Positions 42,016-51,580 of a stretch of 64,000 bases of DNA are shown here, one piece after another. The stretch is from the NCBI RefSeq assembly GCF_003097315.1, contig NZ_QDDL01000006.1:1-64000 (forward strand). Reading direction: 5' to 3'. The position numbers and the translations under genes are program-made. Position 1 is the stretch's first letter. Each line of letters starts with the position of its first letter. Source of the DNA: Pelagibaculum spongiae (GTDB lineage Bacteria; Pseudomonadota; Gammaproteobacteria; Enterobacterales; Pelagibaculaceae). The notes under the pieces are model-generated. The model had not been told where the DNA came from. It worked only from the letters and a program-made list of their open reading frames with translations, and ran no database searches.

Positions 42016-42645
42016 TTATAGTGCTTTTTGTAAGCTGAAGGCACCGCGAAGTTCACCTTGTTTGAACCCGGTGGCTTGGTCTTGTGGATAAAGCTTGGCT
42101 AGTGCTTGCGCAATCGGTGGTTTGAGATTGCTGCCGTGACAGTTGAGGCAGCCCTCGCCTGTTGGAATCGCTTTAAGCAGTCGAAGGTGTTTCTTACCAT
42201 CGACTTCAAATATTTCTTTTTTGACCAGTTTCATTGGATCAGCGCCCTGAGCAATTTGCTGCTGAAACTGCTCCAGTCCGGCTTGCTCCCAAGCGTCTGC
42301 TACATTGTTCGGGTTGCGTACTTTTAAAGCGGTTCGACGAATTTTCCAGTCGCCTTGGCTAGAAATGCTTTGGGCAATTTTTGGTGCCTGCAAGTTGCAA
42401 GTTTGAATTGCTGCCATTGGACCGCCGCTCTTGACGGCTTTCTTCAGTTCACCTTTTAAAGTACTGGCCAGCTGTTTGATGACTTGCTTTGCTTGTTGCT
42501 CGGTAGTGGTAGCCGTTGAACTAATTGAGGCTGTAGGCGCAACGGCTACTTGAAGGTTTTGTTCTGCATTAGCATTAGGAGTATGAACAAACATCAAACT
42601 ACAAAAAGCGACTGGCAGTAATCGAGCAATAATTGGGGTTTTCAC
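42016..42645 (-). CDS. DUF3365 (Tll0287-like) c-type heme protein
   Basis: A 209-residue periplasmic protein with a signal peptide ending at ANA. A single heme c motif CLNCH lies near 167 (GEGCLNCHGSNL). The region between (AAIQTCNLQAPKIAQSIS, KIRRTALKVRNPNN) fits DUF3365, the Tll0287-like heme-PAS fold, thought to sense redox state or small ligands. The start is a GTG at 42645 with GGAGA upstream. Neighbours give no clue to its partner. Confidence 0.82.
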   Translation of the reverse strand: MKTPIIARLLPVAFCSLMFVHTPNANAEQNLQVAVAPTASISSTATTTEQQAKQVIKQLASTLKGELKKAVKSGGPMAAIQTCNLQAPKIAQSISSQGDWKIRRTALKVRNPNNVADAWEQAGLEQFQQQIAQGADPMKLVKKEIFEVDGKKHLRLLKAIPTGEGCLNCHGSNLKPPIAQALAKLYPQDQATGFKQGELRGAFSLQKAL

Positions 42646-42864
42646 AAGCGTTCTCCGTGCGCAATTTTGTTATCAGCGCAGTTTATTTCCAGAGTGCTTT
42701 AGCCATAATTCCACAGTGCCCTTTAGTAAATTGAACCATCAAGACAACTAGATGCAATATGGCTATGCAGCAAGATAAAAAGCCTGAGACTGATTTAAAG
42801 CGCCAGGCTCTAACGTGATTTTTATTAAAAAGTAAAACCGGACTAGCGACTGATTAAATATTGA

Positions 42865-43242
42865 TCAATAAGCACCAATTTCTTTTTCTATTTTATGGAC
42901 ATGGCCTTGCCAGCTATCGAATCCACCATCGAGCATTTTAACTTGTTGATAGCCCATTTCTTTCAATGTCGCAGCGGCAAAAGTGGAGCGTCCGCCGTTT
43001 TTGCAATAAATAAGAACTGGAGTGTTAAAATCATCAATTGCAGGATGGTCGGCGATTTTAAATTCGAGGATGCCTCGGGGGATATTCACTGCATCTGGTA
43101 GGTGCCCTTGCTGGAATTCGCCCGGCTCTCGGACGTCCAGTACCGCACACTGATTTTGTAGCATGATTTCGGCTTGTTGATCGTTGATAATGGTGACGTG
43201 ATGCCGAGCTAGTGCAAGTAGATCCTGTAGGGTGGCGGGCAT
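42865..43242 (-). CDS. Single-domain rhodanese
   Basis: A 125-residue cytosolic sulfurtransferase. The domain is complete: CAVLDVREPGEFQQGHLP, IPRGILEFKI and the active loop YCKNGGRS with Cys80. Such proteins move sulfane sulfur (for example thiosulfate to cyanide or thiols). AGGAG lies upstream of the ATG. It is a single gene. Confidence 0.93.
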   Translation of the reverse strand: MPATLQDLLALARHHVTIINDQQAEIMLQNQCAVLDVREPGEFQQGHLPDAVNIPRGILEFKIADHPAIDDFNTPVLIYCKNGGRSTFAAATLKEMGYQQVKMLDGGFDSWQGHVHKIEKEIGAY

Positions 43243-43371
43243 GAGACAGCTCCTGATATGTTTTAGTCTTATCTAATTAAGCTAATTCTAATGTAAATGA
43301 TGTTCAGAACAACCCCATTGGCTAAAAATAGTCAGATTTCAGAGGGTAATGAGCATCGATGAGGAAAAATA

Positions 43372-44595
43372 ATGAGTGGTTTGCGGGATCGAATGATCGG
43401 TTGTCTGGTTGGCTTGGCGGTAGGTGATGCCCTGGGTGCCAGTGTAGAAACCTCACCGCGAGACAGTTTTGAGCCGCTGACCGATATGATCGGTGGTGGT
43501 CCATTTAAGCTGCAACCAGGCCAATGGACTGACGACACGTCCATGGCGCTTTGTCTGGGAAGTAGCTTGTTGGAAAAGAGTTTTGATCTAGCTGATCAAA
43601 TGGTTCGATATTCACGCTGGCGCGATGAAGGCTATTACTCAAGCACCGGAAAGTGCTTCGATATTGGTGATACCGTCAATGGTGCGATCAATCGTTATTT
43701 AGTGGATGGAAATCCTAAGGCTGGCATAAAAGATCCAGAGCTAGCAGGTAACGGCGCACTCATGCGATTAGCGCCTGTTGTATTGTATTATTACCCTGAC
43801 CATGGTCAGAGTAATTATTATGCCGCGCAAAGTGCTAAAACAACCCACCAGGCAAAAGAATGTCGACAGGCAAACCGGATCATGGCTGATAAGTTATATC
43901 TGGCTTTTTCTGGTGTTCCTAAGTCGATGATTATTAATACGATTGCCGAGAATGTACCGACTTGGTCGCGATTAGAAACCATTGCCCATGGTGATTACCA
44001 AAAAATGTCGCGTGAAATGATTTCCAGCAGCGGTTATGTAGTCGATAGCTTGGAAGCGGCATTGTGGTGTTTTGCGAATACCGAGAATTTTTCTGATGCG
44101 GTATTAATGGCTGCCAACCTAGGTGATGATTCCGATACCGTAGCGGCAATTTGCGGGCAAATTGCTGGGGCTCATTATGGTTTTTCTGCTATTCCACAAG
44201 CCTGGTTAGATAAACTGGCAATGAAAGATCAGCTAGTCGATATGGGCAAGCGATTGTCTGATCACATACCGTCAGTGACTACTGCGGGCGATCGGTTAGA
44301 AGTACATATTCCTTGTCAGCTAGTGACTGCTGGATTGTTGCCAGAACCAGATGCTGAATTCGATGAACTGATGCAGTTTGCCGCTAGTTTCTTCCCAGAA
44401 GATTTTGGTGGTTTGCCGCGCTGCCAGCAATTATTGCAGCTGTTGCAGAAAAACCAGATTCAGCAACCAGAAATCGTTGTTATCCGCGCTGCAATGCGTG
44501 CCTGCTATGAAGAAATCCAGCAGCATGAGCAACCTTCGCAAGAAGATCAGCAGCAATTAAAGCAGTTATTGGAATTACTTCGTCAGCAGCTCTGA
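43372..44595 (+). CDS. ADP-ribosylglycohydrolase (DraG-like) with C-terminal extension
   Basis: A 407-residue hydrolase that removes ADP-ribose from proteins or nucleic acids. Both di-metal motifs are intact: GQWTDDTSMAL (Thr53, Asp54, Asp55) and LGDDSDTVAAI (Asp252, Asp253, Asp255). The catalytic domain ends near 300. The remaining ~105 residues (LPEPDAEFDELMQFAASFF, IVVIRAAMRACYEEIQ) are an additional acidic helical part I cannot name. GAGG lies upstream of the ATG. No partner ADP-ribosyltransferase is adjacent. A strong terminator follows. Confidence 0.9.
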   Translation: MSGLRDRMIGCLVGLAVGDALGASVETSPRDSFEPLTDMIGGGPFKLQPGQWTDDTSMALCLGSSLLEKSFDLADQMVRYSRWRDEGYYSSTGKCFDIGDTVNGAINRYLVDGNPKAGIKDPELAGNGALMRLAPVVLYYYPDHGQSNYYAAQSAKTTHQAKECRQANRIMADKLYLAFSGVPKSMIINTIAENVPTWSRLETIAHGDYQKMSREMISSSGYVVDSLEAALWCFANTENFSDAVLMAANLGDDSDTVAAICGQIAGAHYGFSAIPQAWLDKLAMKDQLVDMGKRLSDHIPSVTTAGDRLEVHIPCQLVTAGLLPEPDAEFDELMQFAASFFPEDFGGLPRCQQLLQLLQKNQIQQPEIVVIRAAMRACYEEIQQHEQPSQEDQQQLKQLLELLRQQL

Positions 44596-44624
44596 TCGAT
44601 ATTGATTCGTTCTATTTGTTTTAT

Positions 44625-44654
44625 AAAAACGCAGGCTTAGGTCTGCGTTTTTTT
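44625..44654 (+). terminator. Intrinsic terminator of the ADP-ribosylglycohydrolase gene
   Basis: AAAAACGCAG pairs with CTGCGTTTTT around an eight-base loop and is followed by more T. Confidence 0.92.
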
Positions 44655-44726
44655 ATGGCAATGTTTTAATTATATTTGTGCTACAAATAGCACTGAAATC
44701 TGACAATATTTGAATAGAGAAAGAGA

Positions 44727-45542
44727 ATGCCAATGCCAAGTATTTTAATTGCAGGAATCGGTCGCTTGGGTAGTCGATTAGCTGAACAGCTGGTTACAGA
44801 GGGCTGGAAGGTTTATGGCTTACGCAGGGGTGATCAGTTTCCCGCTGGAGTTGAAGGGATTAGCTGTGATTTGCTGCAAGATGACCTTAGCCAGTTGCCT
44901 AAAGTTGATTACCTGGTGTTTTGCGCAGCACCAGCTCGTGGTCAGCAAGATGGTTATCTGCAAACCTATTTGGCGGCAATGGATAAGTTACTATCAGCAA
45001 TTGAAAAACAATCGCTTAAGCATGCAATTTTTACATCATCGACCGCTGTTTATGGCCAAAACAACGGTGAAATAGTCGATGAAACCAGCTTGACTGAGCC
45101 AGTAGCTGATAATGGAAAAATTATGCTGCAGGCCGAACAGCAATTTATCCAGCACTTAAAAAATAAAGCAACAGTAGTTAGAATGGCCGGTTTATATGGC
45201 AGTTCACGCTTTTTAATTGACCAGATCATCGCCGGAAAACCATTTAATGGTAATAGTTGGACGAATCGAATTCATTTAGATGATGCTGCAGGTGTTTGTG
45301 GCTATTTACTTAAAATAGCAGAGATGGGTAGTGAGCTAGAGACTATTTATAACGGGGTTGATGCTGCGCCAGTTTTATCAAAAGAAGTGCGCGGTTGGAT
45401 TGCTGAACGATTAGCGTTAGATCTGAACATGCAGCTTTCAGCACCTGCCAATAAACAAGTGTCGAGTAAAAAAATTCAAGAAATTGGTTATCAATTTAAA
45501 TATAAAAATTTTAAACAAGGTATGTTGTCACTGTTTAATTAA
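44727..45542 (+). CDS. NAD(P)-dependent epimerase/SDR family protein (YeeZ-like)
   Basis: A 271-residue Rossmann-fold protein. The nucleotide loop ILIAGIGRLGSRLAEQL is at the N-terminus, followed by DYLVFCAAPA, then FTSSTAVYGQNNGE with the Ser-Tyr of extended SDRs (Tyr without the usual Lys at +4), and RMAGLYGSSR. Size and motifs fit the YeeZ group of atypical extended SDRs. Substrate is unknown. Confidence 0.85.
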   Translation: MPMPSILIAGIGRLGSRLAEQLVTEGWKVYGLRRGDQFPAGVEGISCDLLQDDLSQLPKVDYLVFCAAPARGQQDGYLQTYLAAMDKLLSAIEKQSLKHAIFTSSTAVYGQNNGEIVDETSLTEPVADNGKIMLQAEQQFIQHLKNKATVVRMAGLYGSSRFLIDQIIAGKPFNGNSWTNRIHLDDAAGVCGYLLKIAEMGSELETIYNGVDAAPVLSKEVRGWIAERLALDLNMQLSAPANKQVSSKKIQEIGYQFKYKNFKQGMLSLFN

Positions 45543-45555
45543 TTTAAAAAATTAA

Positions 45556-45792
45556 TTAAACAGACGAATGCTGATGGCTATTTGTGATGGTAGGATTTAT
45601 TTGGGCGATGACATTTCCTTGATGGTTTGTCAGGGCTATCTGGTTGTTATTTTCTGTCACGCTATATTGAATGCCGCAATTTTCCATCGCTTGAGTCAAT
45701 GCATCGAGTGCCTGAGTTTGCTGTGAATAGTTCATGCAGAAGGGTTCAATTTTCTGATAGGTTGCTATATCAAGACAAACGCGATAAGCCAT
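45556..45792 (-). CDS. Small uncharacterised protein
   Basis: A 78-residue soluble protein starting MAYRVCLDIATYQKIEPF. A helix (QALDALTQAMENCG) precedes two beta strands (IQYSVTENNNQIALTN). No known family is recognised. The frame is intact with an ATG; AGCTAAC rather than a strong ribosome-binding site lies upstream. It is convergent with the SDR gene, 13 bases away. Confidence 0.5.
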   Translation of the reverse strand: MAYRVCLDIATYQKIEPFCMNYSQQTQALDALTQAMENCGIQYSVTENNNQIALTNHQGNVIAQINPTITNSHQHSSV

Positions 45793-45933
45793 CTAGTTAG
45801 CTCCGGTTAGTGGGTGTTTATTTCATATAACTCGAAATATAGCAGCTTTTAGTTAACTGGTAGATAAGTAATAAAAGTTTCATTTGTCAGTCCGGTTGCC
45901 CGCCAACGAAACAGAAAAAATAGCAAGTAATAA

Positions 45934-45960
45934 AGCGCAGCAAGTTATTTTTGCTGCGCT
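45934..45960 (-). terminator. Intrinsic terminator after the DUF6482 gene
   Basis: AGCGCAGCAA pairs perfectly with TTGCTGCGCT around a seven-base loop, followed on the minus strand by TTATTACTT. It lies ~45 bases past the stop of the DUF6482 gene. Confidence 0.75.
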
Positions 45961-46005
45961 AAATAAAAGATATTGCCAGTCATAAGTAGTTGATAAAAGT
46001 TATTA

Positions 46006-46320
46006 TTAACTGTAGCTTTCTTGCAATCGGATTGGCATTAAATCACCTTGCAGTCCATCACCAGATTCACCAATCATTTCTGCATAAGCAACATGATGTT
46101 GTAAAAAACAATTATGAACGCCTAGGTACTTTAATTTATGCTTAGCTTCGTCAAGGCTTTTGAATTTAAGAGGTTTACCGGTTTCATCGGTAGTTAAAAG
46201 CTGCTCTTTGTCGTCTTGAACAATCCGAACCTGATAGACATCGCCTTCGGTAGACAGAATGTGTACTTCTGTTGCGGGTTGTTTTTTCAATAAGGATTTT
46301 AGGGCTTTTACTTCAATCAT
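46006..46320 (-). CDS. DUF6482 family protein
   Basis: A 104-residue protein. The pattern ATEVHILSTEGDVYQVRIV, KPLKFKSLDEAKHKL and HHVAYAEMIG resembles DUF6482 proteins of Pseudomonas and relatives. The ATG at 46320 has AAGGGAG six bases upstream and is clearly better than the ATG at 46341. Function unknown. Confidence 0.72.
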   Translation of the reverse strand: MIEVKALKSLLKKQPATEVHILSTEGDVYQVRIVQDDKEQLLTTDETGKPLKFKSLDEAKHKLKYLGVHNCFLQHHVAYAEMIGESGDGLQGDLMPIRLQESYS

Positions 46321-46443
46321 TGCGACTCCCTTCTTTAGCAATTAGACTGTATGTGCTTAATAAAACAGTATTCAATCAGGTTAGACTCAAAATCTGATGT
46401 TTGTAGCGTTAGATTCTTGTGAGAAAATTGTAGGAGATAGTTG

Positions 46444-47199
46444 ATGTTTGAATGCGATTTGAAATTAGTTCGCAAGCATAATCTAGCACCAAGAATTATT
46501 TCTCTGACTTATGAAGCGGCTGATAATGCCATTGTTGCTTTTCAGCCAGGACAGTTTTTATCTCTGCAATTCCCAGCTAATGCAATAAGCGAGACGCCGC
46601 TAAAGCGCAGCTACAGCATTGTTAATATTTCTCCACATCCGCAACACAATCGACAAATTGAGATCGCCGTCACATTGATTGATGGTGGTGTTGCCAGTGA
46701 GTATTTTAAAAATACCCAAGCGGGAGATTTAATTGCTGCTAAAGGGCCTATGGGTAATCTGGTATTACCAGAAAAAATTGATAAGCGGTTAATTCTGATT
46801 GGTACCGGAACCGGTATGGCGCCTTATCGCAGCATGTTGCATCAATTAAAAACCATGCTCACTGCAGGTTTGAAAGTTGAAATTTTACAAGGTGCCAGAA
46901 CTCGTGATGAGTTAATTTATCAACAAGAATTTTTATCTCTGGCGACAGAATATCATGCTGGTTATCGAGCCTGCTTAAGTCGTCAAGCTGATGCTGAAAT
47001 CACGTGTCATGAATATGCTGGCCATGTTGGTAAGCCACTGCAACAGCTTGAACCTGATCCAGAAAATGATCTGGTCTATCTGTGCGGTCATCCTGCAATG
47101 GTTGATCAACAAGTGAGTTATCTAACCGAGTTGGGCTTTGACACGCGTTCAGTTAAGCGAGAGAAGTATTTTGTTTCAGGTAAAAATAAGGCCAAATAA
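46444..47199 (+). CDS. fpr: Ferredoxin--NADP reductase
   Basis: A 251-residue flavoenzyme that passes electrons between NADPH and ferredoxin or flavodoxin. The FAD block RSYSIVN and the loop GPMGNLVL precede the NADP-binding GTGTGMAPYRSML; VYLCGHPAMVDQ and the end KREKYF fit bacterial Fpr. AGGAG lies eight bases before the ATG at 46444 (a TTG directly before it is not needed). Single gene, divergent from the DUF6482 gene. Confidence 0.93.
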   Translation: MFECDLKLVRKHNLAPRIISLTYEAADNAIVAFQPGQFLSLQFPANAISETPLKRSYSIVNISPHPQHNRQIEIAVTLIDGGVASEYFKNTQAGDLIAAKGPMGNLVLPEKIDKRLILIGTGTGMAPYRSMLHQLKTMLTAGLKVEILQGARTRDELIYQQEFLSLATEYHAGYRACLSRQADAEITCHEYAGHVGKPLQQLEPDPENDLVYLCGHPAMVDQQVSYLTELGFDTRSVKREKYFVSGKNKAK

Positions 47200-47711
47200 G
47201 GTTGATTAAAACTCACAGAATCGATACTTTCAGTGGGTGTGGTGCTGCCTTAACAGGTAGAGAAAACCGATCTTGTAGAAATGTCTTATTAGACTAGGAT
47301 CAAATTTTCTTACCTAACAATTGCTGAATAAGTCTGAGTTATTGTGAGAAATAATTTTATTATCAAAAATTTTTATCGGCCAAAAGATGATCATTTGGGT
47401 ATGACTTGTCACTAAGTTCAGAAAGTTTGAACTAACCTTCACTTTTGTTGTACGGTTGCTTTGTCTAGCCAAAGGGTCGTGAATCGAAAAAACAAGCCAG
47501 CATACTGATCTATTATATGACTCGCGTCATAGCTTTTTAAGCCCATCAACGCGTATCAAGTAGAGTTTGTGTCCAGTGGTTTTCCGCTCGAGGCACTTCT
47601 GATATTTAAAAACCATCTCAGGATTCTAGATTTGCCATTTTTGGCAGTGGGCGCAGATCAACTATTCAAAGAAAATTTGCGCAGGGGATTCAGAATTAAC
47701 CTGGAGACATT
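47200..47711. promoter_or_regulatory. Long upstream region of the TAXI-TRAP operon
   Basis: No gene is seen in ~510 bases. It carries several inverted repeats, the clearest being TATGAC-TCGC-GTCATA at 47516-47531 and AGTTC...GAACT near 47414. The promoter of the TRAP cluster must be here. Confidence 0.5.
47516..47531. promoter_or_regulatory. Inverted repeat TATGAC-N4-GTCATA, possible operator
   Basis: A perfect 6+6 dyad with a four-base spacer, 180 bases ahead of the TAXI binding-protein gene. The size fits a dimeric regulator site; no regulator is assigned. Confidence 0.35.
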
Positions 47712-48680
47712 ATGTCAATCAAAAGCAAACTTGCGGGCATCGTAGCAGCAGCAGGATTAGTGGTAGCAGCTGGAACTGTTCAAGCTCAGGAATTTATCAC
47801 TATCGGTACTGGTGGTGTAACTGGAGTTTACTATCCAACAGGTGGTGCCATTTGCCGCTTGATGAACCGCAATACTAAAAAGACAGGTATTCGCTGTTCT
47901 GTTGAGTCCACCGGTGGTTCTATTTACAACCTGAATACGATCCGTGCTGGTGAGCTGGACTTTGGCGTTGCTCAGTCCGACTGGCAGTATCACGCATTGA
48001 ATGGCACTAGCAAGTTCGCAGGCAAGGGTGCATTCCCTGAATTGCGTGCAGTATTTGCGATTCACCCAGAACCTTTCACCATGGTGGCGCGTAAAGATGC
48101 CAACATTTCTAGCTTTGCAGATCTGAAAGGTAAGCGAGTTAACATCGGTAACCCAGGTTCAGGCCAACGTGGCACCATGGAAGTACTGATGAAAGCTTAT
48201 GGCTGGGATAAGAGCGCATTTGCTCTGGCTTCCGAGTTAAAGTCTTCCGAGCAGTCAAAGGCGCTGTGTGATAACAAGATTGATGCAATCGTATTTGTTG
48301 CCGGTCACCCTTCAGGTTCAATCAAAGAAGCAACCACCGCTTGTGACACTATATTGGTACCAGTGAAAGGTCCTAAGGTTTCCAAGTTGGTTGATAAATA
48401 CGATTTCTATCGCAGTGCAGAAATCCCAGGTGGCATGTACCGTAACAATCCAAATAACATCGAAACTTTTGGTGTAGGTGCTACTTTGGTTAGCTCTAGC
48501 AAGGTTTCTGAGAAAGTGGTTTATAACTTGGTTAAGTCAGTATTCGAGAACTTTGATAAGTTCAAGAAACTGCATCCAGCATTTGCCAATCTGAAAAAAG
48601 AGCAAATGGCCCAAGACGGTCTGTCTGCTCCGCTGCACAAAGGTGCTGAACGTTATTACCGTGAGCAAGGCCTGCTATAA
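47712..48680 (+). CDS. TAXI-family TRAP transporter substrate-binding protein
   Basis: A 322-residue periplasmic binding protein with a signal peptide (IVAAAGLVVAAGTVQA). The TAXI family opening FITIGTGGVTGVYYPTGGAI is clear, followed by TGIRCSVESTGGSIYNL, ELDFGVAQSD and KGKRVNIGNPGSGQRGT. GGAGACAT lies before the ATG. It hands substrate, probably a C4/C5 dicarboxylate or a related acid, to the fused TRAP permease downstream. Confidence 0.95.
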   Translation: MSIKSKLAGIVAAAGLVVAAGTVQAQEFITIGTGGVTGVYYPTGGAICRLMNRNTKKTGIRCSVESTGGSIYNLNTIRAGELDFGVAQSDWQYHALNGTSKFAGKGAFPELRAVFAIHPEPFTMVARKDANISSFADLKGKRVNIGNPGSGQRGTMEVLMKAYGWDKSAFALASELKSSEQSKALCDNKIDAIVFVAGHPSGSIKEATTACDTILVPVKGPKVSKLVDKYDFYRSAEIPGGMYRNNPNNIETFGVGATLVSSSKVSEKVVYNLVKSVFENFDKFKKLHPAFANLKKEQMAQDGLSAPLHKGAERYYREQGLL

Positions 48681-48997
48681 AGCAGACTTGCCTACGAACA
48701 TGCGACTGCATGTTTATCGCTGCCGAGCCGAAAGGTTCGGCGTTGTTGTTTTTAAGCTAAGCGAATTAGCTTGCTTTTTTAACCTGACAAATAATCTTCT
48801 GTCCTCAAAGTTTTCCTGTATGCCTAAAAGCATATAAACATAAATTTTTAATTTGATACTAATTAATGTTACGAAAATACAATATCTTATGTTTGGATTG
48901 TGGCGATGGGTCTAACAGCATTGCTCAGTTGTTCATAAATACAGGGTATGCGAGGAATGTTGCCGGAAGCAGTCTGGTAAGACGGTAAGGGGTCATC
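48681..48997. other. Spacer inside the TRAP cluster with a partial terminator
   Basis: No gene. A hairpin at 48722-48752 would reduce read-through, giving more binding protein than permease. The rest is AT-rich. The permease ribosome-binding site (AAGGGG) is just before 48998. Confidence 0.5.
48722..48752 (+). terminator. Hairpin with T-run after the TAXI gene (attenuator-like)
   Basis: GCCGAGCC and GGTTCGGC pair around GAAA and are followed by GTTGTTGTTTTT. Confidence 0.65.
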
Positions 48998-51580
48998 ATG
49001 AGTATTTCCAGAGACAATCTGGACGACGAGTTGAAAGAGATTCTCGGACAATCTGATAGTGGTGCCAGAACACCAGCAGGAACTGCTGGCAAGGTATTAT
49101 TAGCGATTCCGTTAATCTGGTCTTTATTCCAACTCTGGTATGCGTCACCGCTACCATTTGTATTTAATTTCGGAGTATTAAACGATACAGAAGCTCGGGC
49201 AATTCACCTAGCTTTTGCGATCTTTTTGGCGTTTACCGCCTACCCGGCTCTCAAGTCTTCTCCTAGATACAAGGTACCTTGGCTCGACTGGCTGTTGGCT
49301 GCATTAGGTGCAGCTGCGGCAGCGTATATTGTTATTTTTTATGAATCTCTGGCAGGCCGCTCTGGCGCACCTACCAACTTAGATTTAGCTGCTGCTCTGT
49401 GTGGCATGGTGTTGTTGCTAGAAGCGACCCGCCGTTCTCTAGGGCCACCGCTGATGGTGGTTGCCGGAATATTTCTGATTTACACCTTTGCTGGCGCGTA
49501 TATGCCAGATGTGATTGCACACAAAGGTGCCAGTTTCTCCAAAGCAATGTCGCATTTCTGGTTAACTACAGAAGGCGTATTTGGTGTTGCTCTGGGCGTT
49601 TCAACCAGTTTTGTATTCCTGTTTGTTTTGTTTGGTGCTTTGCTCGATCGAGCAGGTGCTGGTAACTATTTCATCCAAGTGGCTTTCTCTTTGCTAGGTC
49701 ATTTGCGTGGCGGACCAGCCAAGGCTGCCGTAGTGTCATCTGGTTTGAGCGGTATTATTTCTGGCTCATCAATTGCCAACGTAGTGACTACCGGTACCTT
49801 CACCATTCCATTGATGAAGAAAGTGGGTTTCCCCGGTTATAAAGCCGGTGCGATTGAAGTTGCCGCTTCAACTAACGGCCAGCTGACACCGCCGATTATG
49901 GGTGCTGCAGCATTCTTGATGGTTGAATACGTCGGTATTTCTTATATCGAAGTGATGCAGCATGCCATTCTGCCAGCGATCATTTCCTATATTGCGCTAT
50001 TTTATATTGTGCATTTGGAAGCACTGAAAGCAGGCATGGAAGGTTTGGAGCGTCGTCACAAGAAGACTTTCCTGCAAAGTAGTTTGTCATTTATGACGGT
50101 AATGGTCAGCATTTTGGTGCTGAGTTTTGTGGTGTATTACGGTATTGGCTGGACCAAAGAAGTGTTTGGTTTCGGTGCCACTATTGTGGTCGGCATAGCG
50201 CTGTTAGCCAGTTATTTAGGATTGGTGAAATTCGCAGCCCGTTTCCCGGATTTAGAAATGGATGACCCCGATAAGCCAATTACCATGACGCCAGATGTTG
50301 GGCCAACAGTGAAGTCTGGCTTGTACTTCCTGTTGCCAATTGTGGTGTTGGTATGGTGCTTAACAGTTGAGCGCTTCTCGCCAGGTTTATCGGCTTTTTG
50401 GGCTGTGGTATTTCTGCTGTCGATTGTTGCCAGCCATAAGCCTTTAAAAGCATTTTTCCGTAAACAAGATGACACCAAAGAAAAGTTAATCGAAGGCTTC
50501 AAAGATCTTCGCCATGGCTTAGAAGCGGGTGGACGTAACATGATCGCAATCGGTGTTGCTACAGCAACGGCCGGTGTGGTGGTGGGTGCGGTAACCCTGA
50601 CGGGTGTTGGCTTGGTGATGACCGACTTTGTTGAGTTTATCTCTGCCGGTAATGTGATTCTGATGCTGATATTTACCGCAGTGATCAGCTTGATTCTCGG
50701 TATGGGATTGCCAACCACGGCGAACTACATTGTTGTTTCAACCTTAATGGCACCAGTTATTGTCGATTTGGGTGCTCAAAGTGGTTTGATTGTTCCATTG
50801 ATCGCAGTGCATATGTTTGTGTTCTATTTCGGCATATTGGCAGACGATACACCGCCGGTTGGTTTGGCTGCATTTGCTGCGGCGGCAATTGCCCGATCCG
50901 ATCCAATAAAAACCGGTATTCAGGGTTTTACCTACGATATTAGAACCGCCATTCTGCCGTTTATGTTCATCTTCAATACCGAGTTGTTGTTAATTGGTAT
51001 CGAGAGTCCGCAGCATTTGGCCTTGACGGTTTTCAGCGCACTAGCGGCGATGCTGGTGTTTGCTGCGGCGACCCAGGGCTATTGGATCGTTCGCAGTAAG
51101 TGGTATGAAAACCTTGCCTTGGTATTGATTGCCTTTGCCATGTTCCGTCCAGGTTTTTTCTGGGAGATGGTTTATCCAGAATCAAACACCTTACCGCCAT
51201 CGGCAATTTATCAAATTGCTGAAGAAATTCCGGCTGATGGTAGTTTGCGGATGCGTGCTGAAGGCGAAACACCAGATGGATCAATTGTAAATCGTGTAGT
51301 CCTGCTACCCTTGAGTGAAAGCGGTGAAGGAACTGAGCGATTGCAAAAAGCCGGTTTGTCATTATATGGCGATGGCGATCAGTTGCTGGTTGATATGGTG
51401 GATTACGATAGTCCAGCACAAAAATCTGGTTTGGATTTCGATTGGAAAATAGTTTCAGTTGAACAACCCAATCAGCGACCAGATAAGCAATGGATGTTCA
51501 TTCCTGCACTATTATTGTTAGGCGCAGTTTATGGACTACAACGTCGCCGCAAGCGACTGGAGTTAGCTTGTGTATCGTAA
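48998..51580 (+). CDS. TRAP transporter fused 4TM/12TM permease with DUF3394 tail
   Basis: An 860-residue membrane protein joining the small (DctQ-like) and large (DctM) TRAP subunits. The DctM core shows LSGIISGSSIANVVTTGTFT, STNGQLTPPIMGAAAF and LGMGLPTTANYIVVSTLMA, the last typical of sodium-coupled TRAP. The C-terminal ~150 residues form a DUF3394 part with a PDZ-like stretch (DYDSPAQKSGLDFDWKIVSV) and a last TM. Overlap of 11 bases with the UspA gene shows coupling. It imports the ligand of the TAXI protein using a Na+ gradient (family knowledge). Confidence 0.95.
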   Translation: MSISRDNLDDELKEILGQSDSGARTPAGTAGKVLLAIPLIWSLFQLWYASPLPFVFNFGVLNDTEARAIHLAFAIFLAFTAYPALKSSPRYKVPWLDWLLAALGAAAAAYIVIFYESLAGRSGAPTNLDLAAALCGMVLLLEATRRSLGPPLMVVAGIFLIYTFAGAYMPDVIAHKGASFSKAMSHFWLTTEGVFGVALGVSTSFVFLFVLFGALLDRAGAGNYFIQVAFSLLGHLRGGPAKAAVVSSGLSGIISGSSIANVVTTGTFTIPLMKKVGFPGYKAGAIEVAASTNGQLTPPIMGAAAFLMVEYVGISYIEVMQHAILPAIISYIALFYIVHLEALKAGMEGLERRHKKTFLQSSLSFMTVMVSILVLSFVVYYGIGWTKEVFGFGATIVVGIALLASYLGLVKFAARFPDLEMDDPDKPITMTPDVGPTVKSGLYFLLPIVVLVWCLTVERFSPGLSAFWAVVFLLSIVASHKPLKAFFRKQDDTKEKLIEGFKDLRHGLEAGGRNMIAIGVATATAGVVVGAVTLTGVGLVMTDFVEFISAGNVILMLIFTAVISLILGMGLPTTANYIVVSTLMAPVIVDLGAQSGLIVPLIAVHMFVFYFGILADDTPPVGLAAFAAAAIARSDPIKTGIQGFTYDIRTAILPFMFIFNTELLLIGIESPQHLALTVFSALAAMLVFAAATQGYWIVRSKWYENLALVLIAFAMFRPGFFWEMVYPESNTLPPSAIYQIAEEIPADGSLRMRAEGETPDGSIVNRVVLLPLSESGEGTERLQKAGLSLYGDGDQLLVDMVDYDSPAQKSGLDFDWKIVSVEQPNQRPDKQWMFIPALLLLGAVYGLQRRRKRLELACVS

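Noticed and set aside
50212-50718. 168-codon minus-strand frame
   Set aside because: It lies antisense within the TRAP permease gene and has no independent support.
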